Origin: Lewinellaceae bacterium
GTDB lineage: Bacteria > Bacteroidota > Bacteroidia > Chitinophagales > Saprospiraceae
Assembly (NCBI GenBank): GCA_020636435.1
Contig: JACJXX010000001.1
Location: 2,187,001-2,251,000, forward strand
Direction: 5' to 3'
DNA: 64,000 bases
The notes under the pieces were generated by a model. It was not told the DNA's origin. It saw only the letters and a list, made by a program, of their open reading frames with translations, and searched no databases. Position 1 is the stretch's first letter. Each line of letters starts with the position of its first letter. A program made the position numbers and the translations under genes. Below are positions 38,723 through 49,100 of this stretch, piece by piece.

Positions 38723-41700
38723 ATGAGATTTTCTGTCCTTCTGTTTATTCTTTATTCCGGTTGTCTTTTTAGCCAGGCACCGGCCAAGGTTACGCTACTC
38801 TCCGTCAACGAAGGGCTGTCGCAGGGCATGGCCTTCGATATTCTCCAAAGCCGGGATGGCTTTCTGTGGATCGCCACCAAGGACGGGCTCAATCGCTACG
38901 ACGGCTACCGGTTCACGGTTTTCACCCACGACCCTTTCGACCCTTTTTCCATAACCTCCAACGAGGTATGGAAGATCTTTGAGGACAGCCGGGGGTGGCT
39001 CTGGCTGGCCTGTCCGGGAGGGCTGGATGTGTTCCTGCCCCAAACCGGACACTTTTTCCATCTCCTCCCCGGCCTCCAGGGCTACAATGGCGATTCCGTT
39101 TCCTTTACCGAAACCCCCGATGGCACGATCTGGATGACCGTCGCCGGGAAGTTCTGGAGGATAGAATTGCCCGAAGGCCTGCTCGCCGGGGCCGCCGGGG
39201 CCGGCAACGCTTTTCCCGGCCTGCCGGTAACCCCCATCGAATTGCCCGGCACCTTGTTCAGCACCGTTTTCTTTACCGGCAACGGAACCTTGCTGGCCGG
39301 CTCCTCCCAAGGGGTGTTCAGGGTGGATCCGGCCGATGCGTCCCTGAAGGTAGAAGCCCTGGCCGGCTTATCGGTTGACATCATCGGGGAAGACAAGCAG
39401 GGCAGGATCTGGCTCGTCGCCCTTTCCCCCAAACTGGAGGGGTTATATCGCCAGGCGGAGTATGGGATGTGGAGGTGGAATGTGAATGAGGGGCCGCCCC
39501 GGACGATACCTTGTCTTCCTTACGGCCGGTATCGGTTCGATCACAATGGCTTCCTCTGGGCCTGGAAGTACACCGATCTTATTTTCCGCAAATGGAGCCC
39601 GGAAAAATTCGCCAACGGTGAAGCGCCGGAATTGACGTGGGTCAACCATCAGGCATTTTCCCGAAACCCCGCTTACTTTCCCACTACCATCGCCTTCGAC
39701 CAATCTGGCAATATGTGGTTGGCCACTAATGGCTTTGGCGTAGTGAAGATCAGTTTTCAAAGCCCGGGGTTTCGCAGTTATCTGCCGCTTACCTCCCAGC
39801 GCATGATCGCGGAAGGCCACGATGGTTCTCTTTATCTCCAGTCTGACTACAAAAAAAGGTATCCTTCCTCCCGTTTCCGGGAAGCCCTGCCCACTCCCTG
39901 GGCCATCCCCATTTCCAAAACGGAAAGAAAGACCGTCATTGCTTTCGACCGGCAGGGCAACGGCTGGGCTAACAAAGACGCCGACTCCCTTTTTCTCCTC
40001 GGAATGCCCTCCCGCCGATACCCCTGGAAAGCGATGGGCCTGATCACCTGTAAGAAAGGAAAACTGCTCAGTGTGAGCGAAAAAGGCCTGCGTCAGTTCG
40101 ACCCCGCCACGAAGCAAAGCCGGCTGATCCCCTTTGATCAGCCCCAGCAGCTATCACCTAATTTCACCTATTCGCACTTTTTGTGCGAAGGCCCCACCGG
40201 AACGATCTGGATCTTTGCATTCGAAGGATTGATCGAGGCGGCGCCGGCAGGCGACGGCTATCGTTTCCGCTTTTTTAAAAATAACCCGGCCGACCGCAGT
40301 TCCTTGTCTCACAACACCGTGCTCAGCGTAGCAGCCGACCCGCTCGAGCCCGGCCGCTACCTTTGGGCAGGCACGAAAGGCGGCGGGCTGAACCGCCTGG
40401 ACCGCCAATCCGGTGCGTTTAAGCATTACAAAACGGAACAGGGCCTGCCCGACAACGTCGTCTACGGCATTTTGCCCAACAGCCGCGGCCATCTCTGGCT
40501 CAGCACCAACCGGGGGCTGTGCCGTTTTCACGTGAGAGAAGAGACGGCCCGCAATTTTACCGTGGCCGACGGCCTGCAAGACAACGAATTCAACCAATCG
40601 AGCTATCTGAAAACCACTAGTGGCCACATGATCTTCGGCGGCGTCAATGGCCTGACGGTATTTCACCCCGACAGCCTGCAGTTCAACGAGCGCCGCCCCC
40701 TGACCGCCATCACCCACATCCGGGTGAACAATCATCTGACAGGCTTTCGTGCCCGGGAAGGGACTGACAGTGAATTCCCCCTCCTGGAAAAAGCAGGCCT
40801 CCAAACCCTCCGTCTCGATCTGACGCACCGGCAGAACCTGGTCTCCCTCGAATTCGCCGCCCTCGACTTTTCCAACCCTGCCCAAAACCAATACCGCTAC
40901 CAGTTGCTCCGGAGCGGTACGTTCGGGCAAAATGAACAAGAAGCCTGGGTGGAGTTGGGCTACAAAAACAGCGTACAATTTGCCAACCTGCAACCCGGCA
41001 ACTATACTTTCAAGGTGCTGGGCAGCAACAACGATGGCGCCTGGAGCGAACGGCCCGCTGTATTGGAATTCACCATCCATCCGCCCTGGTGGGCAAGCTG
41101 GTGGGCTTACCTGCTCTATGCGGGCGTAACCGGCCTTGTCATTCTCCTTGTTTACCGCTACCAACTGCGCCAGCGGCTGCAGGCACAGGAAGCCCTTCGG
41201 CTGAGGGAACTGGACGAATTCAAGAACCGCTTTTTCACCAACATCACCCACGAGTTTCGTACCCCGCTGACAGTGATCCTGGGCGAAGCGGATAAACTTC
41301 AGCGCGAGGGGCCAACTCCGGGCCATTCCGCCGGGTTGATCAGACGCAGCGGCGAAAACCTGCTGCGCCTCGTCAATCAGTTGCTCGACCTGGCCAAACT
41401 GGAATCGAACAGCCTTCAGCTCCATTATGTGCAGGGCGATGTGCTGGCCTACCTACGCTACATCGCCGAAAGCCTGCAGTCGCTGGCCGATAGCCGGGGC
41501 GTCCGGCTACAGGTGGAATGCCCGGCGCGGGAAATCGTCATGGACTATGACCCGGAGCGCCTGTTGCAGATCGTGTACAACCTGCTGTCGAATGCCATCA
41601 AATTCACCCCTGCCGGCGGAAAAGTGGAACTGCGGGCGGAGGTGGCGCCCGGGCAACTGCCGGAGCTGGGTTCTTCCCATTTGGCGCTCATGGTAAGCGA

Positions 41701-42850
41701 TACCGGCGTGGGCATCCCGCCGGAGGAACTGCCTCGTATTTTCGATCGTTTTTATCAAGCCCGCTCCAGTCCCCCTCGATCCTCCCAAAGGGAAGAAGAA
41801 GCCCCAGAGTTGCCAAATGTTTCCGAAAGCAGGCCGGTTGCCAATCCCTCCCTTTCGGAGGGGCTGGGGGAGGCTGTGGCCGGTACAGGCATCGGCCTGG
41901 CGTTGACTAAAGAGTTGGTGACGGCGATGGGCGGCGAGATAAACGTAGAAAGCAAAGTGGGCAAGGGAACTGTTTTTACCGTTCGGCTGCCCGTTTCCAA
42001 CCGTGCTGAGAGGAGTGAAACTACGGGCGCCGGCCCGCAAGCAAAGCCGGAAAGCAAAGCTCAGGCGCCTGATGCAGCCCCGCCTGATGCCGCTACCGTC
42101 CTGATCATCGAAGACCATCCCGACGTAGTGGAGTACCTGGCTTCCTTCCTGGGGGAAAAATTTGCACTCCACCTGGCCTACAATGGCAGGGAAGGCATAG
42201 AAAAGGCCCTGGAAACCGTGCCCGACCTGATCGTTAGCGACGTGATGATGCCGGAAAAAGACGGCTTCGAAGTATGCGAAATCCTGAAAACCGACGAGCG
42301 CACCAGCCATATCCCTATTGTATTGCTCACGGCAAAAGTGGGAGTGGAGAACCGCATCGCCGGCCTGCGCCGCGGCGCAGATGCCTACCTGGCCAAGCCC
42401 TTTCATGAAGAAGAACTGCTGGCCACGCTTGCCAATTTGCTGGAAGGGCGCCGCAAATTACAGGCCAAATATCTGAAAACGGCTACTCAGCCTCCACCGG
42501 TTGGCGCTTCCGGTGAACCGCACCCTGCCGACCCCGAAGATGCCTTTCTGCAAAAGCTTCACACTGCCGTCCAGGAACGGCTCGGCGACTCCTCCCTGAC
42601 GGTGGAGGACATCTGCCGCGCCATCGGCATGGGGCGTTCGAACCTGTACGCCAAACTATCCGCCCTTACCGGCACATCGTTCAACCTCTACCTGCGCTCC
42701 CTGCGCCTGGCCCGGGCAAAGGAACTCCTGCTCACCACCAATATGAACGTTTCGGAAGTGGCCTACGAAGTGGGCTTCAAAGACCCGAAATATTTCAGCC
42801 GGGTGTTCACGGAAGCCTATGGCATGCCGCCGAGCGAGCTGAAGAGTTGA
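38723..42850 (+). CDS. Hybrid two-component system regulator HTCS-C
   Basis: 1,375 residues. Signal peptide (LLFILYSGCLFSQ), then a propeller sensor (about 20-690) whose start (VTLLSVNEGLSQGM, FLWIATKDGLNRYDGYRF) is close to HTCS-A, Y_Y_Y (about 695-780), membrane helix (about 784-812), HisKA (FTNITHEFRTPLTV, about 839), HATPase, receiver (VSDVMMPEKDGFEV) and AraC HTH (about 1275-1375). Odd: the ATP lid between FYQAR and GTGIGLAL has an extra ~35 residues (positions 41767-41880), encoded by DNA containing CCCTCCCTTTCGGAGGGG-type hairpin repeat; HTCS-A has only 8 residues there. It lies directly before giant gene B, its likely target. Confidence 0.93.
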   Translation: MRFSVLLFILYSGCLFSQAPAKVTLLSVNEGLSQGMAFDILQSRDGFLWIATKDGLNRYDGYRFTVFTHDPFDPFSITSNEVWKIFEDSRGWLWLACPGGLDVFLPQTGHFFHLLPGLQGYNGDSVSFTETPDGTIWMTVAGKFWRIELPEGLLAGAAGAGNAFPGLPVTPIELPGTLFSTVFFTGNGTLLAGSSQGVFRVDPADASLKVEALAGLSVDIIGEDKQGRIWLVALSPKLEGLYRQAEYGMWRWNVNEGPPRTIPCLPYGRYRFDHNGFLWAWKYTDLIFRKWSPEKFANGEAPELTWVNHQAFSRNPAYFPTTIAFDQSGNMWLATNGFGVVKISFQSPGFRSYLPLTSQRMIAEGHDGSLYLQSDYKKRYPSSRFREALPTPWAIPISKTERKTVIAFDRQGNGWANKDADSLFLLGMPSRRYPWKAMGLITCKKGKLLSVSEKGLRQFDPATKQSRLIPFDQPQQLSPNFTYSHFLCEGPTGTIWIFAFEGLIEAAPAGDGYRFRFFKNNPADRSSLSHNTVLSVAADPLEPGRYLWAGTKGGGLNRLDRQSGAFKHYKTEQGLPDNVVYGILPNSRGHLWLSTNRGLCRFHVREETARNFTVADGLQDNEFNQSSYLKTTSGHMIFGGVNGLTVFHPDSLQFNERRPLTAITHIRVNNHLTGFRAREGTDSEFPLLEKAGLQTLRLDLTHRQNLVSLEFAALDFSNPAQNQYRYQLLRSGTFGQNEQEAWVELGYKNSVQFANLQPGNYTFKVLGSNNDGAWSERPAVLEFTIHPPWWASWWAYLLYAGVTGLVILLVYRYQLRQRLQAQEALRLRELDEFKNRFFTNITHEFRTPLTVILGEADKLQREGPTPGHSAGLIRRSGENLLRLVNQLLDLAKLESNSLQLHYVQGDVLAYLRYIAESLQSLADSRGVRLQVECPAREIVMDYDPERLLQIVYNLLSNAIKFTPAGGKVELRAEVAPGQLPELGSSHLALMVSDTGVGIPPEELPRIFDRFYQARSSPPRSSQREEEAPELPNVSESRPVANPSLSEGLGEAVAGTGIGLALTKELVTAMGGEINVESKVGKGTVFTVRLPVSNRAERSETTGAGPQAKPESKAQAPDAAPPDAATVLIIEDHPDVVEYLASFLGEKFALHLAYNGREGIEKALETVPDLIVSDVMMPEKDGFEVCEILKTDERTSHIPIVLLTAKVGVENRIAGLRRGADAYLAKPFHEEELLATLANLLEGRRKLQAKYLKTATQPPPVGASGEPHPADPEDAFLQKLHTAVQERLGDSSLTVEDICRAIGMGRSNLYAKLSALTGTSFNLYLRSLRLARAKELLLTTNMNVSEVAYEVGFKDPKYFSRVFTEAYGMPPSELKS

Positions 42851-42866
42851 CTATGGGGCTGTTCGG

Positions 42867-42960
42867 TATCCGCCCACCGTACACCTCCAGGCCTCCCCTC
42901 CAGCCCGCCCACCGTACACCCCCAGTCTCCCCTTCAGCCCGTCCACCGTACACCCCCAAG
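42867..42960. repeat. CCACCGTACACC array (about 35-bp period)
   Basis: Three copies of CC(G/T)CCACCGTACACC(C/T)CC separated by C/T-rich spacers, beginning 16 bp after the HTCS-C stop. Shares the CCGTACACC unit with 32085-32160. Confidence 0.75.
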
Positions 42961-42965
42961 CCCCG

Positions 42966-43003
42966 TCCGGACAATAATCCACCTTTTGCGGACAATAGTG
43001 AGA
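42966..43003. promoter_or_regulatory. Candidate HTCS operator upstream of giant gene B
   Basis: CGGACAATA occurs twice as direct repeats exactly 21 bp apart (42968-42976 and 42989-42997), two helical turns, as expected for an AraC-type dimer. Overlapping it is TCCACCTTTT, six bases, AATAGT (42978-42999), the two-block motif also found at 32181-32202 before giant gene A. It ends about 110 bp before the start codon. Role inferred. Confidence 0.55.
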
Positions 43004-43112
43004 AGGCCGTTGCGGCTTAACCGGCATCTTTACAACGCCGGAGCGGCAGCCTGTTTTTCCTGCTACAGGCGCGGCCCGCTTGAAAAATAGAAAAACAAAC
43101 AAATAAAGAACG

Positions 43113-46100
43113 ATGAGACACCTTAAACTTCTCCCGGCCCTGCTGGCTCTGTGCCTGGCAATGGCTTTAAACACCTTGCACGCAACCATCCGCTACGTCA
43201 AACCGGCCGGTACCGGCGACGGCTCCTCCTGGGGCAATGCTTCCGGCGACTTGCAGGCCATCATCGATGCTTCAGGCCCGGGCGACGAAGTGTGGGTATC
43301 GGCCGGGATTTACAAGCCCACTTCCGGCACCGATCGAGGGATCTCTTTTTCTATGAAAAACGGCCTGGTCATCTACGGCGGCTTCCCTGGCGTACCGGGG
43401 CAGGAAGGCGATTTTGGGATACGGGACTGGGCGGCTTATCCTTCCATCCTCAGCGGCGACATCGGCGGGACAGCCCATACCGATAATTCCTACCGGGTCA
43501 TCGACAACGATTTCACCGCAGGCGATCCGCTGAACAGCAGCGCCGTGCTCGACGGGTTCACCCTCCAGGGCGCTTACGCGGACGGCTCCTTCCCCCTAAA
43601 CCTTGGCGGGGGAATGTGGAACAGCTATGCCTCGCCCACCATCCGCAACTGTATTTTCAGGAACAACTACGCCGTAGCCGGCGGCGGGATGTTCAACGCC
43701 AACGCCGCGCCAACCGTCATCAACTGCCTGTTTGCCGGCAATACCGGCACGGCAGCCGGCGCGGGCATTTCCAACGGCGGCGGCAGCGACCTGGCCCAGG
43801 CCATCAACTGCACTTTTTACGGCAATACCGGCCCCAACACCATCAATAACCAGTCCAACGCGGTTTTCACCAACTGCATTGTTTGGGGCAACGATGCAGG
43901 GATTTCCGGCGGCGTGGTCAATTACTCCATTGTGCAGGGCGGATTCCCGGGCGCGAACAACCTCGACACCGACCCGCTCTTCACGGATGCGGCCAACGAC
44001 GACTTCACCCTGCAGGCCTGCTCGCCTGCAATTGATGCCGGAACCAATACCGGGGCGCCAACAAACGACCTCGACGGAAATTCACGCCCATTCAATGCTA
44101 CCGGATTCGCTACAGTAGATATGGGGGCTTATGAATATCAGTCAACTTATGATTTTTGCACCACCTGCCTCGCCGGTGTGCCGGACGTGGAAGTACCCAC
44201 TGCATCCTGCCAAAACATACAGGTGACATTGGTGGCCAACTCGGTCAGCATTACGGCCGATCAAATAGACAACGGCAGTTCGGACAATTGCAGCGTGGCC
44301 TTGTCGGCAAGCCCCACTACCTTCGACTGCTCCCACCTGGGGCAGGTTGTGCCTGTGCAACTAACGGTAGCCGATGCTGCCGGCAATAGCGCCACCTGTA
44401 CGGCCAACGTAACGGTGATGGGTGTTTGTGATGAAGTTTGTCCTTCGATCGCCCTTTTTGTCAATGCGCCTACCCATAGCCAAATGGGAACCGTTGCCAA
44501 CTGGGCCGTTCCTGGAGGAGGGGTGTACAAGGTGAGGATTACGGCCGATGGAGCAAAGGGTGGTAAGGGCGGCAATTTTGAAGGCGGGGCAGGCGCAAGT
44601 ATGATAGGGGACTTTATTGTAAGTTCAGGACAGGTATTGGATGCGATAGCCGGCGCCCCTGGCGCCAGTACCCCTCCCGGCGATGAAAGAGCTGGCGGCG
44701 GCGGCGGCGGCTCGGGAGTGCAATTACAAAATGGAACAGCTTTGATTTTGTCCGGCGGTGGCGGTGGTGGTAAGCAGCGAGCTTTTGGAGGCGGGAGTAT
44801 CGGTAATATTGGCCAGGTGAATAACAGTGGAGACCAGGGTGGCGCCTCCGCCGGCGGCGGTGGCGGCGGTGGAGGTTATTCCGGTAATGGGGCAAATGGA
44901 CAGGGTGGCGGTGGAGGTGGCGGCTTTAACGGCCTTGGTGGTGCAGGAACGCCGATCGGTGGGGCAGGTGGCGGTGGTTTCGGTGGCGGCGGCGGCGGTT
45001 ATGGCGGATTTGGAGCTCAAGGTGGCGGTGGCGGCGGGGGCTATTCCGGCGGTGATGGCAACAGTGGTGGCAACAGCGGGCAAGGTGGCGGCTCCATCAA
45101 CCTTGGCGCCAACCAAAATAACACGGCCGGCGCCAACAACGCCGGCGGCCAGGTCCTCATCGAGTGCCTGGGGCCGGCTGATTTTACGGCTGATTTCACG
45201 CCCACCCAACCGGCCTGCGCCAACCCCACTCAGGGAAGCCTTAGCATCGACCTCACCGGCGATAACGACGGCAATCTCGCCGGGCTGGAATATGCCATCG
45301 TGGCGGGCAATTCATTTTCCGGAACGCCTGCCTTCTCGGAAATCAGCGCTGACCCCTTCGACATTACCAGCGGCTTTGGAACCACGGGGGACTTTGGCGG
45401 GAAAACGTACACGGTGCGAATCCGCCTGAAGTACAACCCCGGTTTGTATGTTGATGAAACTTATACCCTGACAGCCCCTTGCAACTGTACGGTCTACGTC
45501 AACGACGATGCCGCCGGCGCCAACAATGGCACCTCCTGGACGGACGCATTCACCGGCCTTCAGGATGCCCTGGCTGTGGCAGGATCATGTTCAGGTGTAA
45601 CCGAAATCTGGGTGGCCGAAGGTAGCTACAAGCCTACCGGCGGCACAGACCGCTCCATCAGCTTTGTCATGCAAAACAACCTCGCCATCTACGGCGGCTT
45701 CCCCGGCCAGCCGGGGCAGGAGGGCGATTTTGGGATACGGGACTGGGCGGCTTATCCTTCCATCCTCAGCGGCGACATCGGCGGGACAGCCCATACCGAT
45801 AATTCCTATCGGGTCATCGACAACGACTTCACCGCCGCCGGCCCGCTGACAAGCAGCGCCGTGCTCGACGGATTCACCGTGCAGGGCGCTTATGCGGACG
45901 GCTCCTTCCCCCTAAACCTCGGCGGGGGGATGTGGAACAGCTATGCCTCGCCCACCATCCGCAACTGCATTTTCAGGAACAACTATGCCACAGCCGGCGG
46001 CGGGATATTCAATGCCGACGCCGCGCCAACCGTTATCAACTGCCTGTTTACCGGCAATACCGGTACGGCAGCCGGCGCGGGCATTTCCAACGGCGGCGGC

Positions 46101-49100
46101 AGCGACCTGGCCCAGGCCATCAACTGCACTTTTTACGGCAATACCGGCCCCAACACCATCAATAACCAATCCAACGCGGTTTTCACCAACTGCATTGTTT
46201 GGGGCAACGATGCAGGGATTTCCGGCGGCGTGGTCAATTACTCCATTGTGCAGGGCGGCTACGGCGGCACAGGCAATCTCGACGCAGACCCGCTCTTTGT
46301 CGATCCCGTCAACGGCGACTACACCCTACAGGACTGCTCGCCTGCGATCAACTCGGGAATCAACGCGATCGTCCCGCCGGGCATTACCACCGACCTGAAC
46401 GGTGACCCGCGTTTTTTCAATAATGGCGCCATCGACAGGGGAGCATTCGAGTATCAGAATCAAAATCAGAATCTGAGCTTGAATATTCTTTATGTAAATA
46501 AGATGGCATCCGGCAATAACGACGGAACATCCTGGACCGACGCCTTAACCGGCCTGCGGGATGCGCTCGCTCTGGCAAATTCCTGTTCTGCTGTTACCGA
46601 AATTTGGGTGGCTGCCGGTACCTATTATCCCACGACCGGTACCGACCGGGCTATCTCATTCTTCATGGCAAACGGGGTGGCCGTCTACGGTGGCTTTCCC
46701 GGCCTGCCGGGGCAGGAGGGCGATTTTGGCGTGCGGGACTGGGCGGCGAACGCGACCATCCTGAGTGGCGATATCGGAATACCGAATGACGACAGCGACA
46801 ACAGCTATCATGTCATTTTTAATAATAACGGTTTGAACAATACTGCTATACTTGATGGCTTTACCATTACAGGCGGCAGGGCAAATGGCCTCAATCCTCA
46901 TCAAGATGGAGGGGGAATGTACAATATGTCATCGTCGCCAAGAGTGGCCAACTGTAAGTTTATCAATAATTCGGTAAATTTCGGCGGCGCAGGGATTTAT
47001 AACGCATCATCATCGCCGGTAATAATCAATTGCCAATTCATCGGTAACTCAGGGGGCTCTCTTTCCAGTATTGGTGCTGGAATATTTAATGTAGATTCCT
47101 CCAATCCTGCTATCACCAACTGTACTTTTGCAGGCAACAATGCATTCTACGGGGGCGGTATAAGCAATTGGTATTCTTCCAATTCCATCGTGATCAATTG
47201 TATCTTTTGGGGAAATAGCAGCAGTATTGACAATCAATCATCAAATCCTGTTGTCAACTACTCTATCATCCAGGGCGGCCACGGCGGCACGGGCAATCTC
47301 GACGAAGACCCCCTCTTCGTCGATCCTGCCGGCGGCGACTTCCGCCTGCAGCCTTGCTCCCCGGCCGTTAACGCAGGCGATAATGCCGCTGTCCCGGCAG
47401 GCATCACCACCGACCTGGATGGAAATCCGCGCTTTTACAACGCAGGCACAGTGGATATGGGCGCCTACGAATATCAGGGCGGCCCGTATGCAGGGAATAT
47501 ACTCTATGTCAACGACGATGCTTCAGGAAACAATGACGGTACTTCCTGGACTGACGCATTTACCGATCTGCAGGATGCCCTCGCCGCGACGAGCGCCTGC
47601 TCCAACGTGACGGAGATTTGGGTGGCGGCGGGTACCTATAAGCCCACCACCGGCATGGACCGCACCAGCAGTTTTACCATGAAAAATAACCTCGCCATCT
47701 ACGGCGGCTTCCCCGGGACGCCGGGGCAGGAGGGCGATTTCAACCTGCGGGACTGGACGGCGAACGAAACCATACTTAGCGGCGACATCGGTACGGCGAA
47801 CGCCGCCGCCGATAACAGCTACCACGTCATCTTAAACAATTATAACGGACTGAACAATACCGCCGTGCTCGACGGTTTTACCATCACCGGTGGCAATGCC
47901 GACGGAAGCTGGCCGGATGATAGAGGAGGGGGTATGTACAACTCTTTGGTTTCTCCTCAGGTCGTCAATTGTTCCTTTATCGCTAACCACGCAACACGGG
48001 GAGGAGGCGTCTACAACACCAACCCATCGACACCTACTTTTGTCAATTGCCTTTTCTACAATAACCTGGCCAATGATGGCGGAGGCGTTTATAACGATAT
48101 TGCCTCGGCTCGTTATCAGAATTGTACTTTCTCGGGCAATAATGGATTTGCGGTATATAATGTGGATGCCACTCCTTCTCTGGCCAATTGCATCATTTGG
48201 GGCAATGATTTGGGTGTAAGTAATTCGGGAAGCAGCACCAGTGTTGCCGGCGTGAGCTATTCCATCATCCAGGGCGGCTACTCCGGCACGGGCAACCTCG
48301 ACGCAGACCCGCTCTTCTCCGATGCCGCCAACGGCGACTTCCACCTGCAGCCCTGCTCCCCGGCCATCGATGCCGGCGATGATGCGGCCAACACGGCCAC
48401 CAGCGACCTCGGCGGCAACCCGCGTAAGATAGACGCCTACTCCGGCGGCGCTCAAATTGACATGGGTGCCTACGAAGCCGCTGTTGGCGACGACGTGGCG
48501 CCTACCGCCCGGTGCCAAAACGTGGCCGTACAGCTCGGCGCCGGGGGTTCGGCTACACTCACCGCCGTGCAGGTGAACAACGGCAGCAGCGACAACTGCC
48601 CGCTGCTGGGCCTGAGCCTGAACCGGACGAATTTTGGCTGCGCCGATGTCGGAATGCGGAACGTACTGCTCACGGCAACCGACGCTGCCGGGAACAGCCA
48701 TAGCTGTGTCTCCACGGTGACCGTGCAGGACAATGTAAATCCAACCGCCGTTTGCCAGGACATTACCGTGCAGCTTGATGCCGGCGGCGCCGCGTCCATC
48801 ACGGCGGGGCAGATAGACAATGGGTCCTCTGACGCCTGCAACATTGGCGGCCTGTCCCTCGACGTGACGGATTTTACCTGTTCGGACAGAGGCGCCCAAT
48901 CCGTCACCCTCACCGTAACGGATGCCAACGGCAATGTTTCCGAATGCCCGGCAACCGTGACGGTAAAGGACGAGGTTTTCGGCAACTGCCCCTGCCTCAA
49001 CGACCAGGACCTCGACGAAATCTGCGACGAAACCGACAACTGCCCCGCCGAGGCCAACCCCGGCCAGGAAGACTTCGACGGGGACGGCCTGGGCGACGCC

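Noticed and set aside
44614..45209. Minus-strand frames across the glycine-rich region
   Set aside because: Any frame through GGTGGCGG-type repeats stays open; they encode low-complexity sequence without start signals.
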